This document shows positions 26,381 to 35,476 of a stretch of DNA of 64,000 nucleotides, in pieces. The stretch's first letter is position 1. Every line of letters begins with the position of its first letter. The translations under genes were made by a program, and so were the position numbers. The DNA is taken from contig NZ_CP049037.1 of assembly GCF_011040495.1 (NCBI RefSeq), positions 806,001-870,000 on the forward strand, given 5' to 3'. Under the pieces are notes generated by a model. That model was not told the origin of the DNA. It ran no database searches and saw only the letters and a program-made list of their open reading frames with translations. This DNA comes from Pseudohalocynthiibacter aestuariivivens (lineage in GTDB: Bacteria; Pseudomonadota; Alphaproteobacteria; Rhodobacterales; Rhodobacteraceae).

Positions 26381-27223
26381 GTGTCACTGATGAACCAGTC
26401 GAAATCGGATAAGCAACCGCAGAGCGACCAGACCGACGCAGATCCGGCCGAACTGCGCGCGGTGTTTGGCAAGAATCTGCGCGCCCTCAGCGCCGACTAC
26501 CCGTCGGTCGCCGGGCTTTGCCGTGACCTCGGGATCAACCGGACCCAATTCAACAGATACCTGAGCGGAGAGAGCTTTCCACGCCCCGACGTGCTTTATC
26601 GCATCTGTCGGTTTTTCGGAGTTGATGCCCGTATCCTGCTGGAATCAGCCGCCGACCTCAACACCGCCACCTTTGATTTGCTCGGCCATCCTCAGCTGAA
26701 CGGATATTTCGGACACGCCCCGATTGACGTTCCACCAGCCCTCTTTCCCGATGGTTTCTATCGTTTCGTGCGTCGCAGCTTCATCGAGGAGACCAAGTTT
26801 GTTCTCGGGCTGGTTTATGTCTATCGCGACGACGGCTACACGTTCCTGCGCGGGTTCGAGCCACGCGATGCCTTGCGCAGACAGGGTATTTCCACGGATT
26901 CGCGCGACCGTGAATATCGCGGCATCGTCATGCGACAGGAAGAAGGCATCATGATGATCGCCACCCATCAGAACGCGATGGCCTGCTCCTTCAACTTCCT
27001 CGCGCAAGAAACCTCTTTTCAACAAAATCTCTGGATCGGCTACGTCACCCGCACTGTGCGCGAAAAAGTGACCGGCATCCGCGCCACGCGCATGGTGTAC
27101 GAGCATCTCGGTCGCAACACTGGCCCCGTTTTGGCCACGGCCCGTCAGGCCGGGCTGATCGATCGCGAGGCCGTCGCGCCGTTCCATGCCAACCTCTTGC
27201 AATTGGATCAGCCCTTTCGCTAG
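26381..27223 (+). CDS. XRE-type helix-turn-helix regulator with ligand-like C-terminal domain
   Basis: 280 residues. An HTH_3-like domain lies at about 22-75 (LRALSADYPSVAGLCRDLGINRTQF split by a turn, RYLSGESFPRPDVLYRIC). The remaining ~200 residues are not a known enzyme and may sense a ligand. GTG at 26381 or ATG at 26390 could start it. Followed after 131 bp by a Rieske oxygenase that it may control, and preceded by an 18-bp palindrome. Confidence 0.78.
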   Translation: MSLMNQSKSDKQPQSDQTDADPAELRAVFGKNLRALSADYPSVAGLCRDLGINRTQFNRYLSGESFPRPDVLYRICRFFGVDARILLESAADLNTATFDLLGHPQLNGYFGHAPIDVPPALFPDGFYRFVRRSFIEETKFVLGLVYVYRDDGYTFLRGFEPRDALRRQGISTDSRDREYRGIVMRQEEGIMMIATHQNAMACSFNFLAQETSFQQNLWIGYVTRTVREKVTGIRATRMVYEHLGRNTGPVLATARQAGLIDREAVAPFHANLLQLDQPFR

Positions 27224-27354
27224 CCCACGCCGCGCGAGATCGTAAACTCCTCCCCTTCCCACATGTCGCCCTTGGAAAAGTCCCGTCGCGGAAAGGCGGT
27301 CACCAACCTGTAATTTTGGGCAAATTGGATAGCAGACCCGAGGGAGGCAATCCA

Positions 27355-28515
27355 ATGAACAAACCCATCACAGACCTGTCCAACGTCCGCACTCCGGTCG
27401 AAATCGCCAACGGCCTGCCCAATGCGCATTACATCGACGCCGACGTATTTCAGGAAGAAAAGCACGCGCTGCTGTTTTCCCAATGGGCCGGTCTTGCCGT
27501 GGCGGCAGACGTGCCGGAACCCGGCGACGCCGTCCCGATGGAGTTTCTCGGAATGCCGCTGCTGCTCATTCGTGACAAAGAGGGCGACGTGCGCGTATTC
27601 CAGAACATCTGCCGCCACCGCGGCATGATTTTGGTAGAGGAACCACGCAAGATCGAAGGCGCCATTCGCTGCCCCTACCACTCGTGGTGCTATTCGACCA
27701 AGGGCAAGCTGGTCAGCACGCCGCATGTGGGTGGTCCCGGCCAGAACACCCATGCCGCGATCAAACGTGACGAGTTGGGCCTGAACGAGGTGCGCAGCCA
27801 CGTCTGGCGCGACGTGGTGTGGATCAACATGTCCGGCGATGCACCCGCCTTCGAGGACGCGATGTCAGACATCATCACCCGCTGGTCGGAGTTCGAGCTG
27901 CCCCTCTATCACGGCGGACATGACAGCAAATTCCAGCTGGAGGTTCAGACCAACTGGAAGCTGGCGGTCGAAAACTACTGCGAAAGCTACCACCTGCCCT
28001 GGATTCACCCCGGTCTGAACAGCTATTCCCGGCTAGAGGACCACTATCACATCGAACAGCCAGAGGCATTTTCTGGCCAAGGCACCATGGTCTACCGCCA
28101 ATTGCGCGATGAACATGGCGATACCTTCCCCGATTTCGAAGATGTGGGCACTAAGTGGAATGAGCAGGCTGAATATATCGCCGTCTACCCCAACGTGCTG
28201 CTCGGGGTGCACCGTGACCACGCATTCACCATTATCCTAGAGCCGAAGAGCCACGAGCGCACTGTCGAGCATGTGCATCTTTACTACGCTGTGCCCGGCA
28301 CGGATGAGGGCATGCGCGCACGCAACACCCAGCTTTGGAAAACCGTGTTCGAAGAAGATATTTTTGTCGTCGAAGGCATGCAAAAGGGTCGCCATGTGAC
28401 CCAGTTCGATGGCGGGCGGTTCTCGCCAGTCATGGACAGCCCCACCCACTGCTTCCATCACTGGGTCGCGGGCAAGGTCGAAACCCACCGCGCCAAGGAC
28501 ATCGCGGCAGAATGA
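27355..28515 (+). CDS. Rieske oxygenase alpha subunit (quaternary-amine oxygenase-like)
   Basis: 386 residues. Rieske [2Fe-2S] ligands C86-x-H88 and C106-x2-H109 (NICRHRG, CPYHSW). Mononuclear iron site N207-x2-E210-x2-H213-x4-H218 (ENYCESYHLPWIH), with a C-terminal Asp in EEDIFVVEG. The bridging residue is Glu, not the usual Asp, as in carnitine, choline and glycine-betaine oxygenases, so a trimethylammonium substrate is plausible. A reductase partner is not nearby. GGGAGG precedes the ATG at 27355. The stop overlaps the next start. Confidence 0.85.
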   Translation: MNKPITDLSNVRTPVEIANGLPNAHYIDADVFQEEKHALLFSQWAGLAVAADVPEPGDAVPMEFLGMPLLLIRDKEGDVRVFQNICRHRGMILVEEPRKIEGAIRCPYHSWCYSTKGKLVSTPHVGGPGQNTHAAIKRDELGLNEVRSHVWRDVVWINMSGDAPAFEDAMSDIITRWSEFELPLYHGGHDSKFQLEVQTNWKLAVENYCESYHLPWIHPGLNSYSRLEDHYHIEQPEAFSGQGTMVYRQLRDEHGDTFPDFEDVGTKWNEQAEYIAVYPNVLLGVHRDHAFTIILEPKSHERTVEHVHLYYAVPGTDEGMRARNTQLWKTVFEEDIFVVEGMQKGRHVTQFDGGRFSPVMDSPTHCFHHWVAGKVETHRAKDIAAE

Positions 28516-28724
28516 GCGCCTTGGATGCAGCCATGATCGCGGCCCATGACCGACACGATCAGGCCGGGCTGATCCAGCTTTACACGCAGGCGGCGGACGA
28601 GGCCAACGACCTCGACGCTGCCTGCTTCTATCTCACCCACGCCTATGTGTTCGCGCTAGAGGCCGGAGCCCGCGAGGCGGCGCTACTGCGCGCGCGTTTG
28701 ATGGAACACGGGCGCGAGGAATAG
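28512..28724 (+). CDS. 70-residue partner protein of the Rieske oxygenase
   Basis: Begins at the ATGA overlapping the oxygenase stop, so translation is coupled. Alpha-helical and Ala-rich (HDRHDQAGLIQLYTQAADEA, ACFYLTHAYVFALEAG), resembling a single TPR-like helical pair. No metal motif. Possibly a small assembly or regulatory partner; no function is assigned. Confidence 0.65.
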   Translation: MSALDAAMIAAHDRHDQAGLIQLYTQAADEANDLDAACFYLTHAYVFALEAGAREAALLRARLMEHGREE

Positions 28725-28924
28725 CCACAGTCGACTCTACAATCTACGGGCTGCCACAAAATGGTTCGCTGAGTTGGCAGGATAATCCCCTGCCTCCAGT
28801 ACTTCAAATCCTGCCTCGATGATCATGCGCTCCAGTTCCTGCCGCGTCATGAAACCCACATGCGGCGCCTTTCCGATCAACTGCATCCCGCCGATCATCC
28901 ATCTCAAGAACGGCAACCCGCCCC

Positions 28925-28932
28925 CTAAACAG
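28925..28932. repeat. Target-site duplication, left copy (CTAAACAG)
   Basis: The same eight bases occur at 30438-30445 on the other side of the IS. Excision of the IS with one copy restores the methyltransferase frame exactly, which confirms the duplication and a recent single insertion. Confidence 0.85.
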
Positions 28933-30437
28933 TCCGTCCTGAACATCGCTGTCAGGTCGTCAGTATATAGACCTGAACCCTTCGATCGCGTGCCATTTCC
29001 GCGTCAGCGGTCATGCAGGTTTGGCAGACCACCCAAATCAATTGGCGCAAAAAGACCCTCAGGTGCCTGAGGATCATGCGGATGTTGTGGCCGCAACCGC
29101 AAAGCACGGCGAAGAGCGCGTCGCCTTCGGTCCCTTTCAAGGTGCTTCGCGTCAGGCGACCGTCATTTTTCATGTGCCCGATCATCGGCTCGATGGCACT
29201 TCGCCGTCGCAAGAGCCTGGCGATGGTCCTGGTGACGCCACGCTTGGCACCGCTGATGAAGACCTTCACGTTCTCAATGCCGTGGCCGCGGTATCCGCGA
29301 TCAACAAAGGTCATGTCTGGCCGTTGATCGGTCAGGATTTCAACCTGCTCCAGCGCCTCGGCCAGCGTGTGGCCGTCGTAGGGATTGCCCGGCAGCGCCC
29401 GCATCCCCACCACGAAGCCACCCCGGTTGGTCGTAGCCACGCTGACCTTCGTGCCGAACTCGTAGCGCTTGTGCGCCTTGCCCTTGGAGATGCAATCCAC
29501 CGCCGGCTCATGCAGGCTGTAAAGCTTCCTCTTGTCCTTCGGCTTCTGCGCCAGCAGCCGGTTCACCAGCGCGATCATTTCTTCCAGACGTACCTTCAGA
29601 GTTCCGTCCGGAACCTGGTCCAATTGTCGCTCGATGTCGCGCAGCACCCGGCCGGTGTAGCCCTTGAGCCGACGCAATGCCTTGCGCATCCGTTTGAACT
29701 GGCGGGCATGGGCATAGCGCCCGACCTGTCCAGCCAGCCGGGGCGCCAGGCGGTTGTAGTTCTGCCGCAGGCCGATCCCGGCCTCGCGGGCCAGCCCGAC
29801 CAGCTTGCGCCGCGCCGTCTCATACAGCCGGGCATCGGTGGGATGGGCGATGTTCTTTTCCATCACGGTGGTATCGACGGTGACCCGCTTGAGGTCATTG
29901 CCCTTCACTGCCCCGGCGCGCTTCCCGGCTTCGATCGTCTCGGTCAGCATCCATTCGACACCCTCCTCGCCGATCCGGTTGCGCCAGCGGGTCATAGAGG
30001 ACGGATCAATCGGCAGACGATGCTGAAAGAACGTCTCGCCGCAGAAATGCTGCCAATACGGGTTCTCGGCCCATCGCGCCACGACCGCCTCATCCGAGAG
30101 CGCGAAAGCATGCTGAAGATACAGAAGCCCCGCCACAAGACGCGGAGAGGTAGCGGGACGACCGGTATGGGAAGGAAAGAGCTCGGTCCATTCCCGTTCG
30201 AAGACCTCCCAGTCAATCAGGGTTTCCAGCTTCACCAGTTCGTGGCGCATGTCGATCATCTCAACCAATCGGGCGCGCAGGAGATCGTCTTGTTCCGGAG
30301 GGGGCTTTCGCGGCTTCATATCATAGCTCGAAATTGCAGGGTTCCTGCCCGGATAATACGAAATCCTGCGATTCCTGCCTAACAAATTCGCGTCATATCC
30401 AAGCAAAATCAAACGGATAAGAGTTGTTCAGAGTGGA
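28933..30437 (-). mobile_element. Insertion sequence, 1505 bp, IS5-like, intact
   Basis: Bounded by imperfect terminal inverted repeats (TCCGTCCTGAACA at the left, TCCACTCTGAACA read inward from the right, 10 of 13 identical) and by perfect 8-bp direct repeats CTAAACAG at 28925-28932 and 30438-30445. It holds one full-length transposase gene. The family name is tentative, based on transposase character. Confidence 0.88.
28952..30319 (-). CDS. IS5-like DDE transposase
   Basis: 455 residues from the ATG at 30319 (MKPRKPPPEQDDLLRARL). The N-terminal domain has the TGRPATSPRLVAGLLYLQ motif. DDE residues are seen in VTVDTTVMEKNIAHPTDARL (first D), MTFVDRGYRGHG (second D) and RRSAIEPMIGHMKNDGR (E). 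The frame shows no stops or shifts, so it may be active. An in-frame opening to 30412 lies in the IS 5' leader. Confidence 0.9.
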   Translation of the reverse strand: MKPRKPPPEQDDLLRARLVEMIDMRHELVKLETLIDWEVFEREWTELFPSHTGRPATSPRLVAGLLYLQHAFALSDEAVVARWAENPYWQHFCGETFFQHRLPIDPSSMTRWRNRIGEEGVEWMLTETIEAGKRAGAVKGNDLKRVTVDTTVMEKNIAHPTDARLYETARRKLVGLAREAGIGLRQNYNRLAPRLAGQVGRYAHARQFKRMRKALRRLKGYTGRVLRDIERQLDQVPDGTLKVRLEEMIALVNRLLAQKPKDKRKLYSLHEPAVDCISKGKAHKRYEFGTKVSVATTNRGGFVVGMRALPGNPYDGHTLAEALEQVEILTDQRPDMTFVDRGYRGHGIENVKVFISGAKRGVTRTIARLLRRRSAIEPMIGHMKNDGRLTRSTLKGTEGDALFAVLCGCGHNIRMILRHLRVFLRQLIWVVCQTCMTADAEMARDRRVQVYILTT

Positions 30438-30445
30438 CTAAACAG
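30438..30445. repeat. Target-site duplication, right copy (CTAAACAG)
   Basis: Second copy of the 8-bp target repeat flanking the IS; see the left copy at 28925. Confidence 0.85.
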
Positions 30446-30914
30446 CCCGATTTCGATATGAACATGCCTCCGGGTTTGATCTGGGCATGTACTGTGCGCA
30501 GTGTTGCCGGCACATCTTCCAACAGATGCAGGAAATTGAACGCCAGAACCGCGTCGAACAGGGCTGCGGGCGACCCTTGGTCAAACTCATGCGTGGTGTT
30601 GAAACTCAGATTGTTTACGCCTGCCGTTTCCGCCCGACCTCTCGCAATCCGGATCATCTCTTGCGAAATATCCGTGCCGACGATCTGTGCCACCTGCGGG
30701 GCCAATCGCACGGCCGTTGACCCTGTGCCGCACCCCAGTTCCAGCACCCGATCAGTCGCACCCAGATACTGACTGGTGCGCGCCATCGTCGCCTCATATG
30801 CGGTCACATCCGCAATCGGCTTTTGCGCATATTTCGGGGCAATCCTGTCCCAGAACTGTGCTTGCGTGGGCATGGTCTCTCTCCTCATATCTTCATGCGT
30901 CTTAACCCCACTCA

Positions 30915-30957
30915 TATGCAAATAAAATTGCATAAATCTGATACACCGTTATGCATA
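30915..30957. promoter_or_regulatory. Candidate LysR operator with TATGCA half-sites
   Basis: TATGCAA (30915-30921) and TTGCATA (30928-30934) form an inverted repeat with a six-base centre; TATGCATA (30950-30957) repeats the half-site. It lies in the divergent promoter region between the methyltransferase and the LysR gene. The last copy overlaps the upstream ATG of the LysR frame, supporting the later start at 30963. Confidence 0.45.
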
Positions 30958-31850
30958 TACGCATGAACTGGAAGGCGATCACATTTGACTGGAACCAAGT
31001 TCGCGCGTTTCTGGCGACGGTAGAACTCGGCTCGCTCTCGGCTGCCGCCCGTGCCCTTGGGTTGGCCCAACCGACACTTGGCCGACAGGTCAGCGGGCTA
31101 GAGGACGCACTGGGCATCGTGTTGTTCGAGCGTCGCGGGAAATCGCTGATGCTGACCGCGTCGGGTCTCGACCTGCTCGAACACGTGCGCGCAATGGGCG
31201 AGGCCGCCACCCGGATTTCCCTGACCGCGTCAGGTCACAGCCAGACCATCGAGGGTAAAGTGCGGATCAGCGCCAGCGACGTGGTTGCCGCACATATGCT
31301 TGCGCCCATTCTGGGCACTCTGCGCATTGATGCACCGGGGATCGAGGTCGACATCGTGGCAACCAACGCCATCAGTGACCTGCGCCGCCGCGAGGCCGAT
31401 ATCGCGATCCGTCACGCCCGCCCCGATCAACCCGACCTGATCGCGCGGCTGCTGCGCGACAGCTGGGCCGGCCTCTATGCCTCCCGGTCTTATATTGAAC
31501 GCTTCGGCATTCCCGCGCGGCTCGAAGATCTCAACGATGCCGCCTTCATCGGTTTCGATGCAGACCACACGCGGCTTCTCTCCGGGCTGAACGCGCTTGG
31601 CCTAAGCCTTACAGAAAACAATATCAAGCTGGCGTCGCAAAGCGGTGTCGTGGCGTGGGAAATGGTGCGTCAGGGCCTTGGCATTGGCGTGATGATGCAC
31701 GACGTCGCAGACCGATGCCCGGAAATGATCCGCGTGCTGCCTGATCTACCGGTTATTCCCGTCCCGATCTGGCTAACCACGCACCGTGAATTGCACACCA
31801 GTCGCCGCATTCGGATGGTGTTTGATCATTTAGCGGCGGCGCTGGGGTAA
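30951..31850 (+). CDS. LysR-family transcriptional regulator
   Basis: 299 residues. Winged helix at the N-terminus (WNQVRAFLATVELGSLSAAA, then AQPTLGRQVSGLEDALG) and a LysR effector domain (ISASDVVAAHMLAPIL, LRRREADIAIRH). The start may be the in-frame ATG at 30963 (MNWKAITFDW); neither has a clear ribosome site. Divergent from the disrupted methyltransferase, which was probably its target, so the regulator may now be an orphan. Confidence 0.87.
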   Translation: MHIRMNWKAITFDWNQVRAFLATVELGSLSAAARALGLAQPTLGRQVSGLEDALGIVLFERRGKSLMLTASGLDLLEHVRAMGEAATRISLTASGHSQTIEGKVRISASDVVAAHMLAPILGTLRIDAPGIEVDIVATNAISDLRRREADIAIRHARPDQPDLIARLLRDSWAGLYASRSYIERFGIPARLEDLNDAAFIGFDADHTRLLSGLNALGLSLTENNIKLASQSGVVAWEMVRQGLGIGVMMHDVADRCPEMIRVLPDLPVIPVPIWLTTHRELHTSRRIRMVFDHLAAALG

Positions 31851-31885
31851 CACACGATAAACAACACATCCTATGTACGGATCGC

Positions 31886-32671
31886 TTAGCTCTCTACCGC
31901 CGCACAAGCCAACCTGTACAGGTGCCATGTCGCGTGTCCCAGCAATGGCAACACCAGAAACAGCCCCAGAAACCCCGGCAGCATCGCCAGAAACGTCGTG
32001 ACCGCGATAAAGATGGCCCAAGCCAGCATCGGCCCCGGATTTGCTGTGACAACTCCGACGCTGGCAATCATCGCGCTCACGAAATCGACTTCTCGATCCA
32101 ACAGCATCGGCAGCGCAATTACCGTGATTGCATAGATCAACAACGCAAAAATCCCCCCGACGACCGTTCCCACCACCAGCATGCTCAATCCGTTCATGGT
32201 CAGGAATACCGCATAGGATGACGATACGTTCGTCATCACCGACAGTCCCATGAACAGAGCGAAAATCATATGCGCCAGAAAGAACCAGAACAGAAACACC
32301 ATGATGATAATCGCGCAAAGGGATGGCAGTTGGCGTTGCCTCTGCTGCGCAATCACACCAAAAATCCAGCGCGCGCTCAACGGTTTGCCCGCTTCCAATT
32401 GATGCGACACCTCATATAGCCCGACAGCGGCAAACGGTCCGAAAAGAGGAAAACCAACCGCCGCGAACACCAGCCAGTAACTGTGCCCTGTCACCAAGGT
32501 TATCCACGCCAGAAACCAGCCAAAGACGACGTAGATCCCCGCAAACAACAGCGCATAACCCGGCGCACGACGCATGTCTGCCCACCCGCGCCGCAGGGCT
32601 GCGCCGAGCATTGCAAAACTTACGGCACCCAGTTCAGGTACACCGCTGTCTGTCGCACGGTTCTCTGGCAT
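31886..32671 (-). CDS. DUF2189-type integral membrane protein
   Basis: 261 residues with about six hydrophobic helices (for example [40 protein letters not shown]) and the [18 protein letters not shown] segment typical of DUF2189 proteins. Function unknown. The Met at 32671 is preferred; an in-frame opening to 32722 adds 17 charged residues. Possibly read with the amidase upstream. Confidence 0.75.
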   Translation of the reverse strand: MPENRATDSGVPELGAVSFAMLGAALRRGWADMRRAPGYALLFAGIYVVFGWFLAWITLVTGHSYWLVFAAVGFPLFGPFAAVGLYEVSHQLEAGKPLSARWIFGVIAQQRQRQLPSLCAIIIMVFLFWFFLAHMIFALFMGLSVMTNVSSSYAVFLTMNGLSMLVVGTVVGGIFALLIYAITVIALPMLLDREVDFVSAMIASVGVVTANPGPMLAWAIFIAVTTFLAMLPGFLGLFLVLPLLGHATWHLYRLACAAVES

Positions 32672-32739
32672 GGCTCCCCTTCCCGCTTTCTCCGTCAGGT
32701 TAGCGGGCAGAACGCGCCGCAAAAAGATCTATGTCAGGC

Positions 32740-34128
32740 TCAGCTTTGTGGTGGTCGTGCCTGTGGCCAACCAGTCGCACGGTGATAGGTTTCAGCCAGC
32801 GCCAACAGATCCCGATCCGCCCCCCGTCTGCCGATCAACTGCATCCCCATGGGCAGGCCATTTCCACCGAATCCCGCCGGCACCGCCACCACCGGCAATC
32901 CGATCAGGCTGGCAGGGACCACACACTCCATCCAGCGATGATAACTGTCCATTTCCACACCATTGATCGTCTTTGGCCATGCCTGGTCGTGACCAAATGG
33001 CCAGACCTGTGCCGTGGGCATGGCCAACACATCGTAGCGCTCAAACAGCGCATCGGCGGCCATGAACCATTCGGACCGCGTCACACTGGCACGATGCACC
33101 CGCATCGCACTCATCGCCGCTCCGCGCTCGGCTTCCCAAACGGCTTCAGGTTTGAGCCGCGCGCGCATGGTTTCATCCGCCATCATCGGGGCCAGTGACG
33201 CGCCCACGGCCCAGCTGCGCAAATCCGTCCAGCTCTGCCACAACGCGTCGCGGGCGAACGGCGCGGTCAGTGCATCCACCTCAGCGCCGTCGATCGCCTC
33301 CAGCGCCGCTTCACAGAGCGCCAGAATGCCCGGCTCAAACGACATCATCCCGCCCCAGTCGCCCAGCCAGCCAATACGCCGCCCCGCTCCGTGCGCTGGC
33401 TCCAGTGCCCGACCATGTGGCTGACGCGGATCCGGCCCCGCCATCACCTCCAGCAACAATTTCAGATCGTCGGGGCTGCGCGCCATAGGACCATTCGTCG
33501 ATATCTGGTGCAGGAATGTGTCGCCCCTGACCTCGCCCGGCACGACACCCCAACTGGGCCGCATCCCGTAGACATTGCACCACCCCGCCGGGTTGCGCAG
33601 ACTGCCCATCATGTCCGACCCGTCCGCCAGCGACACCATCCCGTACGCGAGCGCCACCGCTGCTCCACCGGACGATCCGCCACAGGTACGGTCCGCGTCA
33701 TAGGGGTTTGGTGTTACGCCAAAGACCTGATTGAATGTCTGACTGCCGAGGCCGAACTCGGGCGTATTGGTTTTGCCAATGATGATTGCGCCTGCCGCAC
33801 GCATTCGCGCCACATGCAGATCATCCGCATCCGCCATCTGCCCGGCAAAGAGCGGCGACCCCTGCGACGTTGGCAACCCACGCGCATTGGCCAGATCCTT
33901 GATCGCCACGGGCAGCCCATGCAGGGGGCCGCGCGCCTCGGCTCGATCTGCACTGCGCGCTTCGGCCATTAGGTCATCCGCGCTGCGCATCGATACGATC
34001 GCATTCGCCGGGCCATTCGCGGACTCTATTCGCGTCAACGACGCCCGCATCAGGTCTTCCGCGCTCAGTCGTCCACTCACGATCGCAGTTATCTGCGCAC
34101 GCGCGCCCAACGCCAGAACATCATCCAT
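32740..34128 (-). CDS. Amidase-signature family hydrolase
   Basis: 462 residues of the amidase signature family. Ser-cisSer-Lys triad: Lys in LPVAIKDLANA (about residue 74), and the Gly/Ser-rich loop CGGSSGGAAVAL (about 145-155) with the catalytic Ser further on in ADGSDMMGSLRNPAG. C-terminal LPVVAVPAGF and GLPMGMQLIG are family hallmarks. GGAGG precedes the ATG at 34128. It hydrolyses an amide of unknown identity; it is not GatA because the gatCAB context is absent. Confidence 0.85.
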   Translation of the reverse strand: MDDVLALGARAQITAIVSGRLSAEDLMRASLTRIESANGPANAIVSMRSADDLMAEARSADRAEARGPLHGLPVAIKDLANARGLPTSQGSPLFAGQMADADDLHVARMRAAGAIIIGKTNTPEFGLGSQTFNQVFGVTPNPYDADRTCGGSSGGAAVALAYGMVSLADGSDMMGSLRNPAGWCNVYGMRPSWGVVPGEVRGDTFLHQISTNGPMARSPDDLKLLLEVMAGPDPRQPHGRALEPAHGAGRRIGWLGDWGGMMSFEPGILALCEAALEAIDGAEVDALTAPFARDALWQSWTDLRSWAVGASLAPMMADETMRARLKPEAVWEAERGAAMSAMRVHRASVTRSEWFMAADALFERYDVLAMPTAQVWPFGHDQAWPKTINGVEMDSYHRWMECVVPASLIGLPVVAVPAGFGGNGLPMGMQLIGRRGADRDLLALAETYHRATGWPQARPPQS

Positions 34129-34189
34129 GACTGTTCCTCCCCGCACGCAAACAAATCGCAGCACACCCGCCTGCGCAAGACCCGCCCCC

Positions 34190-34255
34190 GAAAAAGCCGC
34201 CCTTTTTCAATGTTCCTCGAATACTCACCGTCGTCACCAGATCCAATCTGGCGAC
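34190..34255 (-). terminator. Stem-loops between prfB and the amidase gene
   Basis: GTCACCAGAT (34233-34242) pairs with ATCTGGCGAC (34246-34255) with one G-U-type mismatch and a three-base loop, just after the prfB stop. Further on, GAAAAAG (34190-34196) pairs with CTTTTTC (34202-34208). These probably end prfB transcripts. Confidence 0.45.
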
Positions 34256-34260
34256 GCCGC

Positions 34261-35385
34261 TCAATCGCCCTGCGCTTCGGCCCGGCTCTTGCCGCTCACG
34301 TTCAGCGCCAGCGTCGCGGCCATGAACGGGTCCAGATCGCCGTCCAGCACACCCTTGGTGTCCGATGTCTCGTGATTGGTGCGCAGGTCTTTGACCATCT
34401 GATAGGGCTGCAACACATAAGAACGGATCTGGTTGCCCCACCCGGCATCGCCCTTGCTCTCATGCGCCTCGTTGATCGCGGCATTCCGGCGGTCCAGTTC
34501 CATCTGGTAAAGCCGCGATTTCAGCGCCTTCATGGCGATGTCACGGTTCTGGTGCTGTGATTTCTCCGAACTGGTCACGACAATGCCTGTCGGATTGTGC
34601 GTGATCCGCACGGCAGAGTCGGTGGTGTTAACGTGCTGCCCACCCGCGCCGGAACTGCGATAGGTGTCGATGCGGATATCAGCCGGGTTCACTTCGATCT
34701 CGATATCGTCATCCACCACCGGATAGACCCAGACCGAACAAAACGACGTGTGCCGCTTGGCCGCTGAATCGAACGGCGAGATACGCACCAACCGGTGCAC
34801 GCCACTCTCGGATTTCAACCAGCCATAGGCGTTGTTCCCGCTGATCTTGTAGGCCGCCGACTTGATCCCCGCCTCGTCACCCGATTGTTCCGATTGCAAC
34901 TCGACTGTATAACCGCGCTTTTCCGCCCAGCGCACATACATCCGCGCCAACATGCTGGCCCAGTCACAGCTCTCGGTGCCACCGGCGCCAGCATTGATCT
35001 CCAGAAACGTATCGTTGCTGTCCGCCTCGCCGTCCAGCAGTGCCTCAAGCTCCTTGGCGGCTGCGCGTTTTTGTAAGACACGGATGGCATTTTCGGCCTC
35101 GGCGACAACATCGCCGTCGTCCTCCATCTCACCCAGCTCGATCAGTTCGACATTGTCCGACAGGTCTTGGGTGATGCCATCATGCGTCGCCATTGCATCC
35201 ACCAGTCCCTGACGGTCGCGCATCAGCTTTTGCGCCTTGGCAGGGTCGTCCCACAATGTGGGGTCCTCGACCCGCGCATTGAATTCCTCCAGTCGGTGCT
35301 GGGCCGTCTCCCACCCCATACGTTGACGGAGCAACTCCAGAGAGTTCTCGATCTCAGCTACAAGAGATTGTATTTCCGCGCGCAT
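34261..35385 (-). CDS. prfB: Peptide chain release factor 2
   Basis: 374 residues, complete in one frame, so no programmed +1 frameshift is needed, unlike E. coli prfB. The stop-codon recognition motif is SPF ([11 protein letters not shown]) and the catalytic GGQ is in [14 protein letters not shown]. It releases peptides at UGA and UAA. Usually follows mrcA directly in this group; here a molybdopterin oxidoreductase gene lies between. Confidence 0.96.
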   Translation of the reverse strand: MRAEIQSLVAEIENSLELLRQRMGWETAQHRLEEFNARVEDPTLWDDPAKAQKLMRDRQGLVDAMATHDGITQDLSDNVELIELGEMEDDGDVVAEAENAIRVLQKRAAAKELEALLDGEADSNDTFLEINAGAGGTESCDWASMLARMYVRWAEKRGYTVELQSEQSGDEAGIKSAAYKISGNNAYGWLKSESGVHRLVRISPFDSAAKRHTSFCSVWVYPVVDDDIEIEVNPADIRIDTYRSSGAGGQHVNTTDSAVRITHNPTGIVVTSSEKSQHQNRDIAMKALKSRLYQMELDRRNAAINEAHESKGDAGWGNQIRSYVLQPYQMVKDLRTNHETSDTKGVLDGDLDPFMAATLALNVSGKSRAEAQGD

Positions 35386-35476
35386 TTTCAGGTCCCTGTC
35401 TGGTCAGATGCGGGTGTATCGCAGCACGCAGCGGCGGACAAGCGGCAGCATAGCTCCTAAGGGGTCGGAAGCAACG

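Larger units (their letters stand above)
28737..30873 (-). pseudogene. Class I SAM methyltransferase gene split by an IS
   Basis: The 5' part (30438-30873) starts MPTQAQFWDRIAPKYAQKP after GAGGAG and has the SAM motif VLELGCGTGSTA. The 3' part (28737-28932) carries LPFLRWMIGG and FVAARRL. Removing the IS and one 8-bp repeat restores a continuous frame of 207 residues through KSGCLGGGLPFLRW, a normal size for small UbiE-like methyltransferases. The break falls after KPGGMFISKSG, so the truncated product lacks the last beta strands and is probably inactive. The substrate is unknown. Confidence 0.88.

Noticed and set aside
29021-30382. A 453-residue open frame antisense to the transposase
   Set aside because: No domain or ribosome site; the minus-strand transposase has DDE motifs.
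34261-35385. Programmed frameshift in prfB
   Set aside because: The whole gene is in one frame with no in-frame UGA near codon 26, so no frameshift is required.
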